Shown: positions 54,625 through 64,000 of the stretch, in pieces
Layout of the letters: every line of letters begins with the position of its first letter
Numbering within the stretch: the stretch's first letter is position 1
Source of the DNA: Atrina japonica
Taxonomy: Eukaryota; Mollusca; Bivalvia; Pterioida; Pinnidae
Reading direction: 5' to 3'
Length of the DNA: 64,000 bases
NCBI GenBank assembly: GCA_030159075.1
Contig: BROG01000240.1
Span: 888,501-952,500, forward strand
Position numbers and translations under genes: made by a program
Notes under the pieces: generated by a model
The model's database searches: none
What the model saw: the letters and a program-made list of their open reading frames with translations, nothing else
What the model was told of the DNA's origin: nothing

Positions 54625-54715
54625 TATCTCATCGACCCCTGAGAAACAATGAACTCTTCTATAAATTAATGTTTTAAGCAAGTTCAAATGTGTCTTCAGG
54701 GATGAATGAGTTAAG
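54625..54715. mobile_element. 95-bp MITE, family 'ttaactcatcaaccc'
   Basis: atctcatcgacccctgagaa ... tcttcagggatgaatgagtt; inverted ends. Confidence 0.72.
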
Positions 54716-54879
54716 GCATCGTGTTATTGCTAACATTTAGCACACGTTTGACAAACAGATGACACTATGTCTGAATGGCTAAAAGCTATTTTTCTCAGAT
54801 TCACAGTGTCAAAACATACGTCATCTCTACTCTTGACACAAAAATTCCACACTTTTTAGCATTATAGAATTTTTTTTCA

Positions 54880-55543
54880 CTAAAGGTGGTACAAGAAAAT
54901 AAATATCTAGTGATTGGCTATCATGAAACTTATTATGTCCAACACCACTCTCTACACATAGATACACTGAAGTTGATATAAAAAAGATGCTGTAATTTAT
55001 AATAGACAATATATTTGTAATGTTCGGAGACGTAGTCTTTAAACAAACTGTCGGCATACCTATGGAAATCAATTGTGCTGACCTGTTCCTTTATACGAAA
55101 CAGACTTCATTCAGAAACTGCTGAAACAAAAGAAGAAAAAGCTAGTGGTGTCCTTTAGTTTGACATTTAGATATATCGACGATCTTTTGTCAATTAATAA
55201 TGACAATTTTCATACATATGTCAATGCTATATACCCTGGCGAGCTAGAAATTAAAGATACAACAAAATCAAGCACACACGCTTCATATTTAGACATTTTA
55301 CTTACTATAGACACCGATGGGAAATTAACAACTAAGCTATACGACAAACATGATGATTTAGGCTTTCTCATCGAAACTTTTCCACATTTAAGTAGTAATA
55401 TCCCACAATCACCCGCACATGTGGTTTATATTTCACAAATGATCCGATATACCAAGGCGTGTTCAACATATGAACATTTCATATACAGAGGTAAACTACT
55501 CACTCAGAAATTATTAACACAGGGATATCGAAACCGCGTTTGA
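54880..55543 (+). pseudogene. Reverse-transcriptase remnant (Penelope-like or related retroelement)
   Basis: An RT-like series with stops and one frame change. A VFKQTVGIP-type motif lies at about 55030-55060, with the reading frame broken soon after. Then 55145-55543 is open with FRYIDDLLSINN (YxDD catalytic box), ELEIKDTT.. and SYLDILL. It ends at a stop after about 132 codons, so only the palm/thumb end survives. The class is uncertain; a Penelope-like lineage is my best guess. Confidence 0.65.
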
Positions 55544-55654
55544 TGTGAACGTTCCTCAAATTTGACGGTTTGTATAATTGTCTTGTTTGCGATTGTTCTG
55601 TTTCGCTAAGTGTATTGTTAAGTTGAGAGGTCTAAACACTGTTAATGTCTAGCA

Positions 55655-55660
55655 TTTATT
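55655..55660 (-). terminator. Candidate poly(A) signal of hydrolase copy 2
   Basis: AATAAA on the - strand, 127 bp past the stop codon. Plausible spacing only. Confidence 0.3.
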
Positions 55661-55786
55661 ATGAAGAAATACAGGTAACAAATGACCCGTCTATAAGATT
55701 AAAATTTTAAAGATTTTAAATTTAAATGTAACATCGAGTAAGTCATAAGAGGAATCGTTTTGTAAAATATAAACTTGAATCATCAT

Positions 55787-58039
55787 CTATTTCTTACATT
55801 TGATAAAATCAATACATATATCCGCCAGACATGACGAATGGGGACCCAGATATCTATCAAAGTACCACGCGATAGTCATGTGATTGGTCCCATGTATGAC
55901 TGCTTTCCTGAAATAAACACCACTGTTTCGTAACTCCTGTATGAAAACTCTGGCGTCTTCCTCCGTGTGGGCGTCGTCCGCACCAGTTACTATCAGAAAT
56001 TTTGGGATGTGTTTCGGCCTAGTCTTGAGTTTGTATAACGGACAGAGGGTTTTCCAGTTCAATGGATCTGTTCCAAATGTTGGATGAAGGCAAAGCTGTT
56101 TGATCCAAAATTTTACTAATTTGTCCACAGACAGAACAGCGGAGATGCACAGCACTCCCTGGAAATGAATTTAAAACCATTAAATAAGATAATTGGAATA
56201 ATATACTTTCCCCTGTATAATTGGAATAAGAAACTATTTCCTGGATAATTAGAATAATTTTATATGTTTTAATTTATCTAATTTCTACCTTTCTAAAAAT
56301 TGTCTGACTGGATTTTTGAAGACTTATTGTTATAAGAACAATTTCGAGATCCGCCACTGTGTAACTGCAGACGTCGTAATAACCTTTGAATTTTTATTAG
56401 TATTTTTTCAGTTATATGGTGGCGGCCATTTTTTAAATATCGTAATAACATTTGATACTATTCGCTGCAGAACGATAGAGATATAGAACGAAATATAGAT
56501 GAAAATAAATGTAATAGCTTTAACTTATTAGCATATGGTAAACAGCTTTTTATTACGAATATACACAGTCAAACCCGGATATATTAGGATTGAATTTTTG
56601 TTGCATATAAACAGGGTTTTTTAAAATAACTGTTTCAAATACACTTCAAATTAAGCGTGATTTCAGTGTATGTCATTTTAGTTTATTTTTATGTAAACAA
56701 AAATATATAAGCATTATAATGATCAACATTTATCATTAGATCCACTCGAATCGTTCTACAGAGTATGAACCACAAAAACCTGATCATTCACTTAAGGATT
56801 GTTTTTCTTTTTTTTTTTGAAAGCATTGAGAATAAATGCAATGGATTATGGAAAAAAATTCTGTGCAGCACGAAGTGAATGTAATGACCAAAATGCATAT
56901 TGTCTTAAAAATAAACAAAAATGAGCAATATGTGAAAAAAGCGCCCTAAAGACACATTTGGACTGACTTTAGTCATTGATTTTCAGGGGTAAATAAGTTA
57001 AGAAGTTGGGGTTTACCTTTATACAAGTAGGAGAAACCCCTGCTTTTTGTAAGTAAGTTTCCTCTAACGCGGTCATTGTGCAGATGTGTCCACCGGAAGA
57101 GTGTCCCATCACGAAAACTGATCTGATGTCAATATCACCACTCTCTTCCCCTATCTCTTGAATTTTCTTTATGCACATCGCCAAGGCTTCAAACTGTCTG
57201 GTCAGACATGATTCTGTACTTGATGTCAATATGTTCATTAGAATTATCCCTTGTGATATCGCAAAGCTAGTAAGGAAAAGATAAAATAAAGCCAAAACCG
57301 GAGATATTCCATTGATGATGCTAAACGGGTAGCTTGCTGCGATAATTATCCAGAATAGAATTACCAAGGTAACGTTAAGGTTGTGATATTTCCGATACTG
57401 AAAACTAATTATCATAAAAACAAATACGTTCGACCCTACTAAATGTACTAGTGCAAGGTCGAAAGGTTTTGACCCGGAGATGTTACACATATATAATAGA
57501 TTATCAAATGATCTGACTGAGAATGTTATCTTCAAAAGGAAAAGTAACAATAATCCGCCCCCAAATAATGTACTCAGGAGAACCAAGGTACTCAAATAAG
57601 ATGTACATATCTCCATGAGTGTCCACGGTGATCGTAATTTAGTGAGAGGATGCGACATGACGGCACACGGTATACCTCGACGAGCAAATGCTTTCCCGAT
57701 ATTTCCATACAGACCAAATGACCAGTTGATGAATGCAATTAGCAAATTAATGTCTTCACTTATGAAATACTTCCAGGAATCCTTATCACCTCTTCTCCAT
57801 CCGCCCCCGTACACATACACTACAAAAGGAGGTTTTTCCTCCGCTACTGAGGTAGATGTGGTATTAGCATCAACCACTTTCGGCAGGTAGAGATCTGTTG
57901 TATATTTTTCTTGTAGATTATTTTGAAGCTGCTTACCATTGCAGTCTGTCGTGCAATACGGTATGTCTCGAATAACTATATAGTCAACATGATCCTGTTT
58001 AGCCGGTAACGATTTGTGTTTTTGTGTATTTGTTGCCAT
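55787..58039 (-). CDS. Membrane-inserted alpha/beta hydrolase, ICME/BD-FAE-like, copy 2
   Basis: Two exons on the - strand: 58039-57017 (341 residues) and 56158-55787 (123 residues plus stop). Donor GTAAAC at 57016; acceptor TTTCCAG ends at 56159; phase 0; total 464 residues, the same length and intron position as copy 1. Signatures: VVYVYGGGWRRGDKD (the usual His of HGGGW is Tyr77), MGHSSGGH (Ser314 nucleophile), TGADDAHTEED (Asp403 by alignment with copy 1) and TNHMTI (His434). The same hydrophobic insert with four or more helices occupies about 140-272. It is clearly paralogous to copy 1 but diverged across its whole length, so the duplication is not recent. Both start codons lie in an A-rich context at matching positions (MAE.., MAT..). 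Substrate unknown. Confidence 0.87.
56159..57016 (-). other. Intron of hydrolase copy 2
   Basis: 858 bp, GT-AG on the - strand. It contains the 95-bp MITE at 56945-57003, ending 13 bp from the 5' splice site, and a SINE-like fragment (tttttcagttatatggtggc) at about 56405. Confidence 0.8.
56945..57003. mobile_element. 95-bp MITE family, partial copy
   Basis: agacacatttggactgactt ... ttttcaggggtaaataagtt, in the opposite orientation to the copy at 34580. Confidence 0.65.
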
Positions 58040-58212
58040 TTTTCGTCAATAAGCTACTTTTTCTTTTGCTAATCGGACGTGACCACCGTCGTACTATCCT
58101 GTACAAGTTTTGTAACGCTGTCCATTTCCGGTCAGCAGATCAAAAATGAATTATCGGCTACCCGATAACTCGTACTATCTAGAAAACCTTTACCCTGGCT
58201 ATAACTTAATAT

Positions 58213-58505
58213 ATGTTTGTTTGTTTGTTTATTGTTGTTTAACGTCCCACTCAAGAATCTTTCACTCATATGAAGACGTCACCAAATGCCGGTGAATGGC
58301 TTCAAGTTTTTGGCCTATGCACGGCACTTACGGCCATTGAACAGTGAGGGTTCTTTAACGTGCTGACACCAACTGCGACACGGGAACTCGAGTGTTACTG
58401 TCTCACCCGAAGGACAGGAAACCAACCTGCCGCCGGCTGGACTCAACTCAAGACCTCACGATCAGGAGTCCAGCGCGCTACCGACTGGGCCAGACCGGCT
58501 CATAC
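58213..58505 (-). mobile_element. Intact tRNA-derived SINE
   Basis: On the - strand it starts with a tRNA-like head (A box in ggcccagtcggtagcgcgct, B box near gaggtcttgagttgagtcc). A central domain follows (cgttaaagaaccctcactgt ... ggtgacgtcttcatatgagt), then the tail gggacgttaaacaacaataa + acaaacaaaca. Confidence 0.85.
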
Positions 58506-58899
58506 CTTAATGTATTGGACACAACTGCATAAACGTAAATCAATGTTGATAACACAAAAGCACAATAAAGTCTAATCATAATCGAGCTTCGCGCATGAGT
58601 TATATACATGTATATTATATAAGGAATTCAACTCATGCCAACTCCTTCCGGACACCTGGTTCCATCCCATTTGGGATTTGCAATTGTTCCTCATGTTGAG
58701 GCCATATCTATCGTATTCTAATGGACTTGGAGTTTCGATTATCCATTGGAACTTGACTTCATATATATACGACCATGAATAGACAATTCCACATGCGCTT
58801 TGACATTATCTATACATATACCACATCCATTCAATATGCACTCCTAGATAAACAGTAAAAAAGTTTAAACATTTTTAATTTCGATAACGTAATAACTGG

Positions 58900-59075
58900 A
58901 GGTCCCGTGTCACAGTAGGTGTCGGCACGTTAAAGAACCCTCAATGCTCAATGGCCGTAAATGCCGAGCATAGGCCAAAATTTGAAGCCCTTCACCGGCA
59001 TTTGGTGACGTCTCCATATGAGTGAAATATTCATGAGTGGGACGTTAAACAACAATATACAAACAAACAAAACGT
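58900..59075 (+). mobile_element. 5'-truncated copy of the same SINE
   Basis: gtgtcggcacgttaaagaac ... ggtgacgtctccatatgagt ... gggacgttaaacaacaatat + acaaacaaacaaaa. Confidence 0.85.
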
Positions 59076-61530
59076 AATATATTTTCCAATGATCCTTGAA
59101 AAGTTTGTCTGTTGCAAAGGTCTTAATTAGATGAACTTAACAAAAATATGATCAAATATTTTAAAAAAATAATGATAAAATACATTGGGGCCATACCATT
59201 ACAAATTGAAAAAAAAACTAGCAAAAACACACAAAGAAATGTAACAAAAATGTTTATCTGTACAAAAGGTTATAAATGAGTACAAATAACGATTTGTGAA
59301 ATTGATATATAGGAACTTTGTATTGCATTACTTTTACACGTCCTTTCTCTATATCGCCTTCCGCGATATTAATGAGTTGTCTCTCTTTCATTGCTATATA
59401 GATACCTGTTAAACTGCAATAGACTTTGTTGTTTACAGTTCACCAGTTAGTCAATAAATAAAATATCAGTGACAGCAAGAGTGTTAAATTTCAGTAATAA
59501 ATCAGTTGCTGTGATGATAAAGCATAAAAACATCTATATGTCAAGATATCATACAAGAATCACAAGTATATGCTATACAATTGACATATACTAAAGTAAA
59601 ATAATTATTTCAATATTTGTAATTAAATTGTTTTCATTTAATGGGGCTTTGGTATCTCAAAGTACTGCTGGATAATTACTTTTTTTCAAGGCAAAATAAA
59701 TCAGGTAGTTGTTAAATGTTTATTGTTGCTTTGACCTCAATATGCCGTCGGTGTCTGCCTCTTCAAGTTATGAAAACTAAGGCATAACAATAAAAATGCA
59801 TGATTAATTAAAAAAGAGGATATATTAAAGCTACATTGTTTGGATGTTTCTGTAACATTTTAGCTTTCTTTTATAATTAAGTAAACTTCGTGAACCTGTA
59901 ATAAATCAGTTTCAGTTTCGTATAATCAGTATCACTGAGAGCGACAATATATCTGGATTTCGGAAAAAGTAAATGGGAATCGAAGATTCTTCCAAAAATG
60001 ATATGCTTTCTTCAATTTCATACAGGACGGTCAAACACACATTAGAATGTCACTGAGACAAGTGGAATAGACAAACAGTGGAGTTTGACTGAGGTTAGCT
60101 GATCTAGACTAATGTTGGAACCAAGGAATACGTTGAATAGACGGACGGAATAGTTTGTGTCCTATAGCTAAAGAAGGAGAGCAATGCTGACGGAATAGTA
60201 ATGGTTCCTAATTTTAGGATGGAGTTATAGATGAAGAGCTGGACAACAAATACCAAGAAATTTGAGATAGAAGTTGACTATTATGTATATAATACATACA
60301 CAGATTTAGATGATAAAATATTAACAAAGGAAAGAGAACAATACAGGAATATAGGACTCTTATCGTTTTATAATCAGTGTGTTGCAGAAAATATTAGTAT
60401 ATAAATAGCTAAACGATAGTTTTCTATACTCAATAAATTAAAGAAACAAGATGAAAGCAAGGATAAAAATGGGTGAATATCTTTCATGTGTTTACGGGCA
60501 TTTAACGTAACGCATAGATGGATGTCACTATGGTACATAATAAGTACAAGTATATGGCTGACGGTGCGAGTCGATATAGCACCAATCATTTCAACTTTGT
60601 TGTAACAGGCTATTTCACTTAAAATTCCATAAAGATGCATCTTTAATCAAGCATCATGGTGAAATCATGATACTTGATTTTACATGTCAATTCGAAATGG
60701 TTATGAAAATTACTACAAGTACTGACAACAAACTATGAGAATACATATCACATGAGCAAAAGGCGGGTATTGTATTTGACAAGACAATAAAATTATAGAT
60801 AAGAGTGACTGCAAATATTAATACATAATGGATCAAAATTTGCATTATACGTATTGAGTGTTTTATCATGTAACTTGTCGTAGACCGTAATGGTAAAACT
60901 GTCATATATGTATATAAAGCCTGGATATTAAACAGCAAAACCTGTGTTACCTTAAATTAAAACAAAGTCCCTTCTACACTTTACATAAAATAATTTCACG
61001 CCTCTTTAAATCTTATGTATGCTAGCATTATACTAAACCAGTTCCATATTGTAACTGGGGCTTTCATAGCAAGATCTTACAACAAACGCGCGCTGACTGT
61101 TTGTTTCTGGATATTAAATAGCTGTCAATATTGAAACTTAACAATCAGTTTGGATATTAACAAATTAATGAATAGGTGATAGACATACAAGACAGCCATA
61201 GCAACAACCCGCATTCATCTGCATTGAACAAACTCAAAAGTTTAAGGGTAGACCTATTGTATATATTTTGGATTGAAATATAACACAGCGCATCAACAGA
61301 TCTAAAAAAAAGGGGGAGAAATTATATAAGGAATCTCCGTGCTCAGCTCTATCAAATAGATTTAATAGTCAATTTAAACCTCAATTCAACTTTCCTATTC
61401 GGTTGATCCAATACACAACAATAGCGACAACTCGCCGGTCATAATGAATTATCGACGCATTGTCGATCAGGTATAATCCGTTATGCTAATCCTGCAGTGA
61501 GATAAAAAAAAGTGTTCCGTTACGGGTGCC
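59076..61530. other. Intergenic, upstream of the ankyrin gene, unassigned
   Basis: AT-rich; no ORF, RNA gene or repeat family recognised. The ankyrin promoter should lie near the right end; no TATA box is evident. Confidence 0.4.
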
Positions 61531-64000
61531 ATGGATAAAAACAGAAGAACTAGTGGACAAACGGTTTCCTCGAGCAAGCGAAACAGTAAGTAAAAATTAT
61601 GATATTCTGATGTACACAACCGTTTCTGACAGTCGTATATCTGTATTATTTTTATTTGTTTACTTTTTTATTCGATTTTGCGATGTAATGATTATAAAAA
61701 TGTAAAACCGAATATATATATATATACAATAGCCTTTCCTTAAACTTAGTCATGAACATTTAATCATGATGGTATACCAACTTGGTATACCGTCATGATT
61801 AAATTTGTGATCAGTATATCAAATAAAATAATTGTAACTGGGGTTATCTGATTTGTTAAATCGTTTATCAGTTGGTAAACTTGGTTTTGCAGAGTTATAT
61901 CTAAGCATTTTTCATTGGGGTTGAATGCCAAGCAACTTTATTTAGCTAGCCCAAGTCTTCATTCAGAGTGTTTCCTGTATAGTTTTGATTGTACAATGAT
62001 TTTCGTAATTTTGGCCAGATCTATTTTACTTTTTGCTATCTTACAGTGTATGGTAAATATAATAATAGAATGTCATTTTGTTGGATATTAGATTTTCTTT
62101 ATATATGTTGTTTTGGTATCCCGGCGTTGTTTGTAAAGATTCATCTGTTCAGATTCAAAACAATATGAAGTCTCATTGCCATGGGGGTATCCATGACCGA
62201 GTGGTTATAGCATCATCACGCTTTGAACCATGAAGTCTCTCACTACTGGTCAGCGCAGGTTTGAACCCGGCTTAAATCTAAGCTGACATTTGTGAGAAAG
62301 TTTGCCAGATTACTTGCGGAAGGTCGGTGGTTTAATCATGGGTACATTTTAACCGGGTTCTCATCTTCATAAAAAATTCACAGCCGTGGCCGAAGGCGAA
62401 CGTCTGACTTTGTTATATGCAGTGGGGTAGCTAAACCAAAATAGCTTCAATGCACAGAATCTCCGTTAGTAAAAACAGTTCAAAATTAAGTTAAACCACA
62501 CTAAGATGGTATGGCAAGATGGAAATACAACACTGGATCATATACGATTTATGGACTAACATAGGGGATAGGTATGAATGTACAAACACAAAAAAGTCTC
62601 TACAGCACTGGTTTTTGACTATAAGTCTGTTATTGTTGATGAACAATTCCAAGATACTCTAATTGCTGCATGTTACCCCATGTCTCAAATTAAACATTTA
62701 CTTAAGCAGACGACATGTCGTTGGGATTATGCATACTTTAAAATCCGACTAATTATTTTACTTTTGAAACGTGTAATTGCATGTTTACTCTCAAATTGGC
62801 ATCAATTCAGATAGAAATAGGTAAATAATGGAAATTAAATGCATTTGCTTCATCCGACAAAATGTTATACCAGTAAAATCGTTTCGACCCGTATATTCTT
62901 AAATGTATACAATGCTGTTAAATGAAGATTTACGATCCATTTGGTATGTAGATGTGATTGTAATTTAACTCCGCCGAGGCTTTAAATAAATATCTTATGA
63001 ATAAATAAGAACTATTACAGAGGTAATATTAGAACATTACAATGATTCGCTAAAATATTTTTTTTTCATATCAATCCCCTATTAAATTTAAATAATTTTC
63101 TCGTTCACCTTAAAAGCAATTACATTTTATTGATCGGATGTATAGAGCAAGTAAAACCAATTTCTTCTATTTGTCTCAGGTGCGAGCGAAACCATGTCCC
63201 TATCTCAACAGCCAGTATCTTCTGCTGGAACCACCGGATTTCGTCGACCAATCAAAACAGCTCTTCATCAGGCTGTCTTGGACTGTCGTCTGCATCAAGT
63301 TAGACTGTTGGTATCCAAACACAACGCCAATGTCGACTGCAAAGATTTAAATGGACGTTCACCAATGATGTTAGCGTGTATGATAGATGAAGATTTTGGC
63401 TATAGAATGGCAAAAATCTTCCTTGCGGCAGGTGCTTTCCTAAATATACGCGATCATATGGGTAGAACAGCTCTTAGTTATGCTTGCATGAATGGACGTA
63501 CAACGGTTGTAAACTTGATATTAAAGGAAGATGTCTTAGATATCAACGAAGCTGACAACGATGGAAATACCCCACTGCACCACGCAGCCTCAAGTGGCAA
63601 CCCGGAGATAGTGGAAATGCTTGTTGATTGTTTCAGCAAATTTGGATTAGACATAGATACTAGAAACAGTATCGGATACACGTCTTTACTATTAGCTTTG
63701 AAAAATGGAAATTACGTGTCGGCTCATACATTATTAAAGAAAGGTGGCGCTTCACCAAGTTTACGTGATCACGAAGTATATTTAAATGCAGCAGAGTGGA
63801 CACAGCGCAGTCAAGAGGGTCAAAGAAAATACAGCCCTCGAAGGGCACCACCCCCGTTTCCCCCAGCAAGTGCAACAACTCTATCGTTTTCCAGAGAAAC
63901 AACCATGTATCAACAACCTATAGGTCCCGTATGTAAACATGGCCGTCGTGCAGACGAGTTTTCTTGGTCAGCAAACACCATCAGATTGCCGAGCATTTAT
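61531..64000 (+). CDS. Ankyrin-repeat protein, 5' part; gene runs off the window
   Basis: Exon 1 61531-61585 (ATG in gtgccatgg, a good start context; 18 codons plus one base; donor gtaagt) and exon 2 63180-64000+ (acceptor ttgtctcag). The splice restores AGT and keeps frame through the next in-frame ATG (63193) to the edge: 292 codons with no stop. Residues about 45-230 form four or five ankyrin repeats, with units such as KTALHQAVLDCRLHQVRLLV, GRTALSYACMNGRTTVVNLI and GNTPLHHAASSGNPEIVEML. A Pro/Ser-rich low-complexity tail follows (RRAPPPFPPASATT). No enzyme domain is visible, so it is probably a binding or scaffold protein. The length and C-terminus are unknown. Similarity to ANKRD-type proteins is generic. 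The alternative is that translation starts at 63193. Confidence 0.85.
61586..63179 (+). other. First intron of the ankyrin gene
   Basis: 1,594 bp, GT-AG. It contains a SINE (62183-62430) and a short inverted repeat at about 61759-61805 (taatcatgatggtataccaa / ttggtataccgtcatgatta). Confidence 0.75.
62183..62430 (+). mobile_element. SINE with a tRNA-Ser/Leu-like head
   Basis: Head tatccatgaccgagtggtta + tagc (A box) and gcgcaggtttgaacccggc (B box), spaced widely as in long-variable-arm tRNAs. The body is shared with 28760-28950. Confidence 0.7.

Noticed and set aside
61759..61805. Short inverted repeat as a possible microRNA precursor
   Set aside because: The arms are about 18 bp with some mismatch and no supporting structure; noted only within the intron entry.
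62183..62280. Functional tRNA-Ser or tRNA-Leu gene
   Set aside because: A- and B-box-like sequences are present, but the acceptor stem does not close and a SINE body follows directly.

Overview
This window looks like nuclear DNA from a lophotrochozoan animal, most likely a marine bivalve mollusc. The evidence is animal-type GT-AG spliced genes with long AT-rich introns, an intron-nested SNARE gene, tRNA-derived SINEs with an 'aacaacaataaacaaacaaa'-type tail, many short inverted-repeat transposons and a very high load of minisatellites. The species call is an inference from repeat style, not from a marker gene.

Layout. Positions 1-46,000 are one gene on the + strand: succinyl-CoA:3-ketoacid CoA transferase (SCOT, OXCT1). 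Fourteen coding exons (1470-43356) give 496 residues; only the first exon, with the start of the mitochondrial presequence, is missing to the left. Its largest intron (8151-31822, about 23.7 kb) holds an intronless syntaxin gene on the same strand (14607-15524) and about ten tandem arrays with units of 18-47 bp. Positions 47,800-58,100 hold two paralogous two-exon genes on the - strand. Each encodes a 464-residue alpha/beta hydrolase of the isoprenylcysteine methylesterase/BD-FAE type with a hydrophobic, multi-helix membrane segment inserted inside the hydrolase fold. Between them lie a decayed Ty3/gypsy-type LTR retrotransposon (two LTRs, PBS, PPT, gag and integrase remnants) with a SINE inside it, and a reverse-transcriptase remnant. 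Positions 58,100-61,500 are SINEs and unassigned DNA. From 61,531 to the right edge a + strand gene begins: a short first exon and a long second exon encoding an ankyrin-repeat protein, cut by the window end.

The genes are not an operon or pathway; they are neighbours. SCOT works in mitochondrial ketone-body use, the syntaxin in membrane fusion, the hydrolases probably in membrane-associated ester hydrolysis, and the ankyrin protein is an unassigned scaffold.

The most unusual structure is in the SCOT introns. At least three minisatellites directly abut exons and their units carry copies of the real splice site (two 3' sites, one 5' site). In two other places the terminal repeat of a Tigger/pogo-like element has itself become a 33-bp tandem array. 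All coordinates, splice sites and homology calls come from reading the sequence; no database search or alignment program was run.
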